Shown here in pieces: positions 1 through 5,292 of a stretch of DNA of 6,168 nt; position 1 is the first letter of the stretch, and the number at the start of each line of letters is the position of its first letter. A program made the translations under genes and the position numbers. This stretch comes from Campylobacterales bacterium. Its GTDB lineage: Bacteria; Campylobacterota; Campylobacteria; Campylobacterales; Hydrogenimonadaceae. The stretch covers positions 1 to 6,168 of the forward strand of contig JAMONQ010000171.1 of NCBI GenBank assembly GCA_027065635.1. Direction: 5' to 3'. The notes beneath the pieces were generated by a model. It was not told the origin of the DNA and did no database searches. It saw only the letters and a list, made by a program, of their open reading frames with translations.

Positions 1-366
1 AATCTGAAGGTGAAGATGAAGCTCAGCCCTATAAGGGATGTGATAGAGGGCAAGAGGCTTATCGTCATAGACGATTCGATAGTCCGCGGAACGACGAGCA
101 GGCAGATAGTGTCGATGCTCAAGGAGGCCGGTGCGAAGGAGGTGCATATGCGTATTTCGTCGCCTCCGACTACAGATCCCTGTTACTACGGTGTGGATAC
201 TCCTGAAAAGCAGAATCTGATAAGCGCGAGGATGAGTACCGAAGAGCTGTGCAGTTATATAGGAGCCGACTCGCTTGCCTTTATCTCCATAGAGGGGCTT
301 ATCAGAAGCGTAGGGGATGATCAGAATTACTGTAAAGCCTGTTTCGACGGGAACTATATCGTTTGA
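1..366 (+). CDS. purF: Amidophosphoribosyltransferase, C-terminal 121 residues (5' end outside window)
   Basis: PurF makes 5-phosphoribosylamine from PRPP and glutamine, the committed step of purine synthesis in the cytoplasm. Only the phosphoribosyltransferase end is visible; the frame is open from base 1 and stops at TGA 364-366. Visible residues 22-33 form the PRPP loop (VIDDSIVRGTTS), which identifies the family. The segment SSPPTTDPCYYG (visible residues 53-64) and the ending YCKACFDGNY resemble the Bacillus subtilis type rather than the E. coli type. Cys61, Cys111 and Cys114 sit where three of the four 4Fe-4S ligands of the Bacillus enzyme are expected; the fourth would lie upstream of the window. 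The GTG at 10 and the ATG at 16 are internal codons, not starts. The C-terminus stops soon after the CxxC pair, shorter than in Bacillus. An 86-bp spacer with a repeat separates it from the next gene on the same strand. The identification is secure. Confidence 0.96.
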   Translation, partial: NLKVKMKLSPIRDVIEGKRLIVIDDSIVRGTTSRQIVSMLKEAGAKEVHMRISSPPTTDPCYYGVDTPEKQNLISARMSTEELCSYIGADSLAFISIEGLIRSVGDDQNYCKACFDGNYIV

Positions 367-368
367 GC

Positions 369-438
369 AGTCGGGAGTGAGGAGCGCAGAAGGAGGAGCT
401 CGCAGTAACTTCTCGCTTCCTGCTCCCTACTCTCCGCT
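369..438. repeat. Heptad-phased inverted repeat in the purF/radical SAM spacer
   Basis: The spacer is built on a strict 7-base period. In the left arm (369-406) the triplets AGT, AGT, AGC, AAG, AGC, AGT begin at 369, 376, 383, 390, 397 and 404, separated by four-base purine/GC-rich fillers. In the right arm (408-438) the complementary triplets ACT, GCT, GCT, ACT, GCT begin at 408, 415, 422, 429 and 436, separated by pyrimidine fillers such as TCTC, TCCT, CCCT and CTCC. The arms mirror around A407, so the left is purine-rich and the right pyrimidine-rich on the + strand. The best short stem seen is GGAGC 381-385 with GCTCC 422-426. It resembles, in design only, the short heptameric tandem repeats described in cyanobacteria and other bacteria. 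Whether it forms a hairpin, ends purF transcription or is a dispersed element cannot be told from one copy. Confidence 0.7.
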
Positions 439-443
439 ACAAA

Positions 444-451
444 AGGGGGAG
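444..451 (+). promoter_or_regulatory. Ribosome binding site supporting a TTG start
   Basis: AGGGGGAG lies immediately before the TTG codon at 453. The GGGG core is about four bases from the start, close for a Shine-Dalgarno site, but no better placed start exists in this frame. It helps decide the non-ATG start of the radical SAM gene. Confidence 0.6.
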
Positions 452-452
452 C

Positions 453-1406
453 TTGAAAAAAGTCAATACAATAGGGCGCTACTTTCGTAGGAAGTTTGGC
501 GAAGATGTATATAAAGTACCGCTCAGTATCCAGGGTTTTACATGCCCGAATATCGACGGAACCGTAGCGAAGGGCGGCTGTACTTTCTGTCTCAACGAAT
601 CATTCAGTCCCAATCTCGCCAAGCCTTCGAAGAAGTTCTATCTGAGTCCCGCAAGCGAGGCAAATCCGCTTCTTCAAAAGCAGATAGAGCAGGTAAAGAT
701 TCAGTATTCTGCTACATCGAAGAGACTGACGGCCAAATATGGGGCGAAAAAGTTCATTGCCTATTTTCAGTCCTTTACAAACACATATGCGCCGCTTGCG
801 ACTCTAAAGGCACTCTATGAAGAGGCGCTTCGCCAGCCCGGCTGTATAGGTCTCAGTATAGGTACCAGAAGCGACAGTGTCACCGACGAAATTCTCGAAT
901 ATCTTCAGGAGCTTTCAAAAACCGGGGAGATATGGGTGGAGTACGGTATCCAGTCTGTATACGACAAGACACTCGAAGCGATCAACAGGGGGCATGACAG
1001 CGCCAATGTCAAGGAGTGGATCCAAAAAACGAAAGATCGCGGACTGAATGTCTGCGGTCATGTCATCTTCGGACTTCCCGACGAAACCGAGGATATGATG
1101 CTCGATACGGTAAAAGCTTCGATAGAGTGGGGTATAGACTCCATAAAGATACACCCTCTTTATGTAGTCAAAAATACCGCTCTTGCCGTCGACTATCTAA
1201 GAGGCAAATTCGTGCCTATCGACGAAGAGAGATATATCAGACTGCTTGTGGAGTCGATAAAGATGCTTCCGCCCTCCATCAGTGTCCAGCGTGTGACGGC
1301 AGGTATCGAAGATGATTCTCTGCTGGCGCCGATGTGGTGCAAGAACAAGCATGAACAGATGAGAAAGATAAGAGCCGCGCTAAAGGAAGAGGGATACATA
1401 TATTAA
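453..1406 (+). CDS. YhcC-like (TIGR01212 family) radical SAM protein
   Basis: This 317-residue protein is a cytoplasmic radical SAM enzyme of the YhcC group, related to the Elp3-like branch; its substrate is not established. Cys31, Cys43 and Cys46 (GFTCPN, then GGCTFC) give the CX11CX2C cluster motif characteristic of this group in place of the usual CX3CX2C. Further family blocks are YFQSFTNTYA (104-113), SIGTRSDSV (135-143), EYGIQS (163-168), the GHVIFGLPDET segment and IHPLY. Length is about that of E. coli YhcC. The start is TTG at 453. It is chosen because the N-terminus (TIGRYFRRKFG) is family-like, no in-frame ATG or GTG precedes it, and AGGGGGAG (444-451) lies just upstream, although the spacing is short. 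It stops at TAA 1404-1406, converging on the minus-strand cluster. It may be co-transcribed with purF across the repeat. Family call is firm; biological role is unknown. Confidence 0.92.
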   Translation: MKKVNTIGRYFRRKFGEDVYKVPLSIQGFTCPNIDGTVAKGGCTFCLNESFSPNLAKPSKKFYLSPASEANPLLQKQIEQVKIQYSATSKRLTAKYGAKKFIAYFQSFTNTYAPLATLKALYEEALRQPGCIGLSIGTRSDSVTDEILEYLQELSKTGEIWVEYGIQSVYDKTLEAINRGHDSANVKEWIQKTKDRGLNVCGHVIFGLPDETEDMMLDTVKASIEWGIDSIKIHPLYVVKNTALAVDYLRGKFVPIDEERYIRLLVESIKMLPPSISVQRVTAGIEDDSLLAPMWCKNKHEQMRKIRAALKEEGYIY

Positions 1407-1411
1407 CGAAT

Positions 1412-1433
1412 AAGCTCCGCTGCGCGAGCTTTT
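1412..1433 (+). terminator. Candidate intrinsic terminator between convergent genes
   Basis: AAGCTC (1412-1417) pairs with GAGCTT (1426-1431) around an eight-base loop, and a run of four T ends at 1433. It starts six bases after the radical SAM stop codon and lies in the 45-bp gap between two converging genes. The stem is short and the T run modest. On the minus strand the same stem is followed by ATTCG, a poorer tail, so it would serve the + strand gene better than the minus-strand operon. Confidence 0.45.
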
Positions 1434-1451
1434 GCGCCCTTGGCCTATCTT

Positions 1452-1997
1452 TTAGTGACAGTACAGTTTGTAGATAAGGCGTGTCTTTTTGAAGTAGGGT
1501 GGATACTTCATGTGGATTGTGAAGGGAAGTATTTCGCCGGGCTCAATGTTTTTTACTACGACAAACTCTCTTTCTACCGTATTTGGCCTTTCATCCTTTT
1601 TCTCTTTCATCGAGAAGAAGTCACCCAGACCAGATGGTTTGAAGACGCTGCTTCCGCTAAGTTTCCCGGCTTCGAGCGGGTTGTTGATCATTTTTATGGA
1701 TAGCTTGCACTGACCGATAGTGAATTTTCCCACATTTTGCACCTTCCCTTTAAATACGATCTCTTCGCTTCTAAGCAGCCTGTAGTTTTTAATCGATACG
1801 AGTTGGGCCTTTTTTGTATATTTGTCAAGAACGAACATGCTGAATACCGCAGCCGTAGAGGTGACGAGAAAAGATGCGAAAACCATCGACCAGAAGACGT
1901 TTGGGCGTGTCTCCTTTTTTGAAACTATGACCAATAGGGCGAAGAGTGCGATGAAAAAGGCGAGAACAAGCCAGTGAAGAATCGTCATATAGGTCAT
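1452..1997 (-). CDS. DUF2393-type two-helix membrane protein B
   Basis: This is a small membrane protein of unknown function, 181 residues from the chosen start. Two hydrophobic segments lie at about residues 6-25 and 36-57, separated by a short charged loop (KKETRPN); a soluble domain of about 120 residues follows. The soluble part begins DKY (58-60) and carries N88-x-G90 and Cys97. The upstream neighbour has the same elements at identical spacing, so the two look like tandem paralogues. The start is taken as ATG 1997-1995, whose ATGA overlaps the upstream stop by four bases and which has GAGGTG (2009-2004) six bases before it. A GTG at 2006 would add three residues but lies inside that binding site. 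It is the last gene of the minus-strand operon and ends at TAA 1454-1452, near a convergent gene. DUF2393 assignment is from memory of similar proteins. Confidence 0.72.
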   Translation of the reverse strand: MTYMTILHWLVLAFFIALFALLVIVSKKETRPNVFWSMVFASFLVTSTAAVFSMFVLDKYTKKAQLVSIKNYRLLRSEEIVFKGKVQNVGKFTIGQCKLSIKMINNPLEAGKLSGSSVFKPSGLGDFFSMKEKKDERPNTVEREFVVVKNIEPGEILPFTIHMKYPPYFKKTRLIYKLYCH

Positions 1998-2518
1998 GGG
2001 TAACACCTCGGTTGCAGTGAAAGATTGAAATCGTGCGCATTGAAATGATCGACTATTATCCTAAAGGGTTTAGACTCGCCGCTTGGCAGCGGAAAATCCA
2101 AAGAGTCTATTTCGACCCTCATAGGCTTCAGTCTTGCCGCGACACTTTTTAGTATGTTGCTCTCCTGCTTGTAGATAATGAGCGCAAGATCACACCTTTT
2201 GAAGTCGATTCTTCCGCTATTTGTTATCGATCCTTCTATGAGGAGCGAGCGGCTGTATGTCAGGGGCTTTATTTTGGAAATATCCACTTTGGCGACTCTT
2301 AGATATCTGTCCATTATGCCTTTTACGACAACGGGACCTACAAAAAGCAGTGACACTGCCACAAAAAGGAGAAAATAAGATAGAGTACGTCTCTTTACGA
2401 TAGCCGCGAGTATGAGAAGCAGAAGGGCCAGAAAGAGTATCCAGCCGATCGCCATATAGTCATATTTGGTAAGGGATTGAAATGTGTAGAATATGTAGCT
2501 GCGAAGATATTCAGCCAT
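1994..2518 (-). CDS. DUF2393-type two-helix membrane protein A
   Basis: This 174-residue membrane protein has unknown function. After a polar N-terminus of about 20 residues come two hydrophobic segments at about 22-41 and 47-65, joined by KRRTLS, then a soluble domain to the C-terminus. The two helices with a basic loop between them suggest a hairpin with both ends on the same side of the inner membrane. D70-R-Y, N100-x-G102 and Cys109 match the following gene with no gaps between them (D to N 30 residues, N to C 9 residues in both). The ATG at 2518 overlaps the end of hisIE by eight bases, and its TGA (1996-1994) overlaps the next ATG by four, so translation is probably coupled along the chain. 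No strong Shine-Dalgarno is seen before its ATG, which fits coupling to hisIE. DUF2393 is the best family guess; no partner or substrate can be inferred. Confidence 0.75.
   Translation of the reverse strand: MAEYLRSYIFYTFQSLTKYDYMAIGWILFLALLLLILAAIVKRRTLSYFLLFVAVSLLFVGPVVVKGIMDRYLRVAKVDISKIKPLTYSRSLLIEGSITNSGRIDFKRCDLALIIYKQESNILKSVAARLKPMRVEIDSLDFPLPSGESKPFRIIVDHFNAHDFNLSLQPRCYP
2004..2009 (-). promoter_or_regulatory. Ribosome binding site deciding the start of DUF2393-type gene B
   Basis: Read on the minus strand, GAGGTG stands six bases before ATG 1997-1995, inside the end of the upstream gene. It favours that ATG over the GTG at 2006-2004, which is part of the site itself. Confidence 0.6.
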
Positions 2519-3182
2519 CGCTTCTGCTGTTTTTCTCTTCTATGCCGCTCATACCGAAGCGGCGGGCAAGCTCCTGGCGTATGCGGTCCGGAGATATCTC
2601 TTTGCTGCCGAGTGCTACGAGGGTATGGTAGACCAGATCCGCACACTCGTAGATTATCTCCTCTTCGTTGTCATCCTTTACCGCGAAGCAGAACTCTCCA
2701 GCCTCTTCGACGATCTTTTTGAGCATGCCGTTTTGGCTGCCCTGGAGCAGCTTGGCGGTATAGGAGCTTTTCGGATCCGCATTTTTTCTCTCCAGAATCG
2801 TGTGGTAGAGAGTGTCTATTGCACCGTAGACAGCCCCCGGATCGACCTTGGACTCTACTGTGGTTTCGCCGGTTTCGAGGTCGTTGAAGAAGCAGCTGGG
2901 CCTACCGGTGTGGCAGGCGACGCCTTTTTGGTGTACTTTCAACAGAAGCGTATCGCCGTCACAATCGAGGAGCATCTTTACGATCTTCTGTGTATGTCCG
3001 CTGCTTTCGCCCTTTTTCCAGAGACGCTGCCTGCTTCTGGAGAAGTAGTGGGCGTAGCCGCTTTCACGGCTACGCCTGAAGGCCTCCTCGTTCATGTATG
3101 CGAGCATCAGCACCTCTTTGGTCTCGGCATCCTGTACCACTACCGGAATGAGCGGATGCTTTTGCCAGTCTATTTCGATCAA
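2511..3182 (-). CDS. hisIE: Bifunctional phosphoribosyl-AMP cyclohydrolase / phosphoribosyl-ATP pyrophosphatase
   Basis: HisIE carries out histidine biosynthesis steps 2 and 3 in the cytoplasm: hydrolysis of phosphoribosyl-ATP to phosphoribosyl-AMP, then opening of the adenine ring. The HisI domain fills about residues 1-105. It shows SRSRQRLWKKGESSGHTQ (48-65), the metal-binding Asp73, Asp75 and Asp77, and Cys74, Cys90 and Cys97, spaced 16 and 7 as the zinc cysteines of this family. The HisE domain fills about 118-208 and shows the MazG-like metal motif E160xxE163 ... E179xxD182 inside an all-helical stretch. The fused 223-residue length is normal. The start is TTG 3182-3180, four bases after the SPFH stop, with GAGAGG (3195-3190) seven bases upstream; the resulting MIEIDWQKHPLIP is a standard HisI N-terminus. 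The end overlaps the next gene by eight bases. The only histidine gene in view sits in a mixed operon, so the pathway genes are probably dispersed. Confidence 0.96.
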   Translation of the reverse strand: MIEIDWQKHPLIPVVVQDAETKEVLMLAYMNEEAFRRSRESGYAHYFSRSRQRLWKKGESSGHTQKIVKMLLDCDGDTLLLKVHQKGVACHTGRPSCFFNDLETGETTVESKVDPGAVYGAIDTLYHTILERKNADPKSSYTAKLLQGSQNGMLKKIVEEAGEFCFAVKDDNEEEIIYECADLVYHTLVALGSKEISPDRIRQELARRFGMSGIEEKNSRSDG

Positions 3183-3186
3183 GCCC

Positions 3187-4245
3187 CTACCTCTCTATGG
3201 AAGTCGATTTCTGCTTGTCTTTGCTGTCGATCCAGATATTCGGAACCGCACCGCCGGGTGTGAGGAATATCTTGGCATCCTTGTTGTCCTTGAGCGCCTC
3301 GTTGAACTTGCCCTGTACTTCGATCTGGCGCAGGTGAAGCAGTTCATTCGAAAGAGATTCGCTTATAAGTTTGTTGGCTTTCGCCTGCGCTTCGGCTTCT
3401 ATACGGATCTTGTCCGCTTCACCCTGTGCCTGGATCTTCTTGGCTTCTGCTATACCTTTTGCTATGGCCGCTTTCTTTTCAGCCTCCTGTTGAGCTCTTA
3501 GAACTTCGTGCTTGACCCGTTCAGCCTCCTGCTTGGCTATCTGTACTCGTTCGATCTGATCTTTGATTTTGGGTGGCAATATGATCGATCGCAGCTGTAC
3601 CGCTACCAGCTCTACAGGATTGTGCTCGAGCTTGTCTATCTCCTTGGCGATATCGTTTTGGATCTTTACGGCGATCTCGTTACGCTTTACCGGAAGATCT
3701 TCGGCTTTGTACTGCCCTATGACGTTTCTAACCACATCGCGCACTACCGGATTTATGATCTTCTCTTCCCAGTTGAGTCCCCACTCGGCGATAGTCTGCG
3801 GCGCACGCTCAGGGTTTAGCCTGTACTGTACTGTAAGCTCGATATTTACAGGCAATCCTCTCGCATCGAGTACTTCGATGGCAGGCTTGATCAAAACGCC
3901 GCCACGACGATCGAAATCACCCTCTCCGGCGGTCGTTTTGTAGTTGACGATACGCACCTTGGTATCGACCACTATCACATCCTGAATAGCGGGGATGAAC
4001 AGGTGAAATCCTGGTGTAAGCGGCTGCGGATCGAACTTACCTGCCGTTTTCAAAATCCCGACTTCGCCCGAATTGATTACGACGAACGGTTTGAAGAAGA
4101 CAAGCAGCGCCGCTACGATAACGACGACATAAAGAAGAGTCGCTTTCTTGCCGAAGTCCTGGATGAACTGCGGCGGTTTGGGAGGTCGGTTTTCACCGCC
4201 TCCGCCGTTTTTCTTGTTGAAGTAGTCATTCATGTCTGCCGGCAT
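3187..4245 (-). CDS. SPFH/band 7 (prohibitin/HflC-like) membrane-anchored protein
   Basis: SPFH proteins form large membrane-bound rings that organise membrane microdomains and often bind the FtsH protease; this 352-residue member most resembles prohibitin/HflC-like forms. A polar, Gly- and Pro-rich N-terminus (GGGGENRPPKPPQ, 14-26) precedes one transmembrane helix at about 36-51. The SPFH domain follows from about 52 (PFVVINSGEVGILK) to 235, then an Ala/Glu/Lys/Gln-rich coiled coil at about 230-320 and a short tail ending in the polar KDKQKSTSIER. The bulk probably faces the periplasm, by analogy with HflC and prohibitin. ATG 4245-4243 is preferred because AAAGGA (4256-4251) is five bases upstream; Met5 is an alternative. 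It follows ilvE by 33 bp and precedes hisIE by 4 bp. As I recall, Campylobacter jejuni also has an SPFH gene beside ilvE. Family call is firm; partner protease and role are unknown. Confidence 0.9.
   Translation of the reverse strand: MPADMNDYFNKKNGGGGENRPPKPPQFIQDFGKKATLLYVVVIVAALLVFFKPFVVINSGEVGILKTAGKFDPQPLTPGFHLFIPAIQDVIVVDTKVRIVNYKTTAGEGDFDRRGGVLIKPAIEVLDARGLPVNIELTVQYRLNPERAPQTIAEWGLNWEEKIINPVVRDVVRNVIGQYKAEDLPVKRNEIAVKIQNDIAKEIDKLEHNPVELVAVQLRSIILPPKIKDQIERVQIAKQEAERVKHEVLRAQQEAEKKAAIAKGIAEAKKIQAQGEADKIRIEAEAQAKANKLISESLSNELLHLRQIEVQGKFNEALKDNKDAKIFLTPGGAVPNIWIDSKDKQKSTSIER
3190..3195 (-). promoter_or_regulatory. Ribosome binding site for the hisIE TTG start
   Basis: On the minus strand GAGAGG ends seven bases before the TTG at 3182 and runs into the stop codon of the SPFH gene. 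It supports the unusual start codon and suggests that hisIE translation is coupled to the gene before it. Confidence 0.6.
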
Positions 4246-4278
4246 GAAAATCCTTTGTTTTTATTGTTTTTCCTGACT

Positions 4279-5193
4279 TCAGATATAGGTCAGGTAGTGT
4301 TCGAAATCTTTGTTGCGTCCGTAAACGACGTCGAAATACTCCCGCTGCAGATGCTCTGTAACGGGCCCTCTCTTGCCTTCGCCTATCACTCTGGCGTCGA
4401 CCTCTCTCACCGGTGTGACCTCTGCGGCCGTACCGGTAAAGAAAGCCTCGTCGCAAATATATACTTCATCCCTTGTGATACGCCTGAATTCTACGGTGTA
4501 ACCCAGTTTTTCAGCCAGCTCTATGACTGTGGCCTGGGTGATCGACTCGAGGCTGTTGTCGTGTGGGGGAGTTATGATCTTTCCGTCTCTTACGATAAAA
4601 AAGCACTCACCGCTTCCCTCGGCGATGAACCCCTCTTCGTCCAGAAGCAGAGCCTCTTCGTACCCGGCTTCTATCGCTTCGAATTTCGCCATCTGGGAAT
4701 TTAGATAGTTGGCGACCGCCTTGGCCTTGCCCATCGTCGATTTTATCGAGTTTCTGGTGAAGGAGGATATCTTGACCCTGATTCCCTTTTCGAGCCCTTC
4801 GTCTCCGAGGTAGCTTCCCCACTCCCATGCCGCTATGGCCGTCTCAACCGGAGCTTTCACGTGGTAAAGACCCATGACTCCGTATCCGAGGTAGATGATG
4901 GGCCGGATATAGACGTTGCTTTTGAAGTCGTTGGCTCTGAGGAGTTCGATCTGAGCGGCTTCGAGCTCCTCGAGAGAATAGGTCGGCTTGATCATGGTGA
5001 TCTTGGCCGAGTTCAGAAGCCTTTTGGTGTGGTCTCTCAGCCTGAAGATGGCGAGGCCTTCGTCGGTTTTGTAGGCGCGGGTCCCTTCGAAGACTCCGTT
5101 TCCGTAGTGGAGTGTATGGGTGAGAATATGCACATTCGCCTCATCCCACGGTACCAGCTTGCCGTTCATCCAAATCGTATCAGCTTTGTTCAT
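4279..5193 (-). CDS. ilvE: Branched-chain amino acid aminotransferase
   Basis: IlvE is a cytoplasmic PLP enzyme of fold type IV that makes valine, leucine and isoleucine from their 2-oxo acids with glutamate as amino donor. From ATG 5193 it is 304 residues, close to the E. coli length of 309. The N-terminal block THTLHYGNGVFEGTRAY, the run YIRPIIYLGYGVMG, the catalytic lysine Lys158 in KAKAVANYLNS, the pyridine-nitrogen glutamate in IAEGSGECFF and the phosphate-binding GTAAEVTPVREVD all match the family in order. An upstream in-frame ATG at 5214 would add seven residues (MIYSERL), but ATG 5193 is preferred because GGAG (5203-5200) lies six bases before it and MNKADTIWMNGK fits the family N-terminus. 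It is the first gene of the minus-strand operon, 33 bp before the SPFH gene. D-amino-acid and ADC lyase relatives are unlikely given the length and motifs. Confidence 0.96.
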   Translation of the reverse strand: MNKADTIWMNGKLVPWDEANVHILTHTLHYGNGVFEGTRAYKTDEGLAIFRLRDHTKRLLNSAKITMIKPTYSLEELEAAQIELLRANDFKSNVYIRPIIYLGYGVMGLYHVKAPVETAIAAWEWGSYLGDEGLEKGIRVKISSFTRNSIKSTMGKAKAVANYLNSQMAKFEAIEAGYEEALLLDEEGFIAEGSGECFFIVRDGKIITPPHDNSLESITQATVIELAEKLGYTVEFRRITRDEVYICDEAFFTGTAAEVTPVREVDARVIGEGKRGPVTEHLQREYFDVVYGRNKDFEHYLTYI

Positions 5194-5199
5194 TAATCG

Positions 5200-5203
5200 C
5201 TCC
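5200..5203 (-). promoter_or_regulatory. Ribosome binding site choosing the ilvE start
   Basis: GGAG on the minus strand is six bases before ATG 5193-5191. It lies inside the seven-codon extension that the ATG at 5214 would give, so the shorter IlvE is the likely product. Confidence 0.65.
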
Positions 5204-5233
5204 GAATATATCATTTCGTAGAAAAATTGGTTG

Positions 5234-5239
5234 ATTTTA
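5234..5239 (-). promoter_or_regulatory. Possible -10 element for the ilvE operon
   Basis: Read on the minus strand, TAAAAT lies about 40 bases before the ilvE ATG in an AT-rich tract. No clear -35 hexamer is present, which is common for housekeeping promoters in Campylobacterota. A TATATT nearer the gene (about 5207-5212) would put the transcript start on the ribosome binding site and is less likely. Confidence 0.25.
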
Positions 5240-5242
5240 TCT

Positions 5243-5248
5243 TATAAT
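5243..5248 (+). promoter_or_regulatory. Probable -10 element for the aldehyde dehydrogenase gene
   Basis: A perfect TATAAT stands 44 bases before the ATG at 5293, preceded by the T-rich tract TTGGTTGATTTTATCT. This is the style of sigma-70 promoters in Campylobacterota, where a T-rich stretch often replaces the -35 box. Transcription would begin near 5255 and give a leader of about 38 bases. A ribosome binding site AGGGGG (5278-5283) follows, nine bases before the ATG. Confidence 0.55.
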
Positions 5249-5292
5249 AGATTAAAAGCAGTTTGCAGCTTGAGAATAGGGGGTAATAAGAA

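Noticed and set aside
10..18. GTG at 10 or ATG at 16 as a gene start for a short phosphoribosyltransferase
   Set aside because: The frame is open from base 1 and the protein aligns throughout with the interior of PurF, so these are internal codons of a gene cut by the window edge.
1440..1703. Small plus-strand open frame beginning in the convergent gap
   Set aside because: It overlaps the end of the DUF2393-type gene on the other strand, has no clear ribosome binding site and no recognisable motif.
2625..3263. Plus-strand open frame of 212 residues
   Set aside because: It is antisense to hisIE and the end of the SPFH gene. It spans a gene boundary and has no domain-like pattern.
4003..4704. 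Plus-strand open frame of 233 residues
   Set aside because: It runs opposite the end of ilvE, the gap and the start of the SPFH gene, both of which are securely identified. Its translation has no recognisable motif.
5191..5214. ATG at 5214 as ilvE start (311 residues)
   Set aside because: The extra MIYSERL is not family-like, and the binding site GGAG for the ATG at 5193 sits inside this extension.
5194..5292. Leader peptide, attenuator or T-box type control before ilvE
   Set aside because: The leader is only about 35 bases, with no run of Ile, Leu or Val codons, no terminator hairpin and no tRNA-sensing motif visible.
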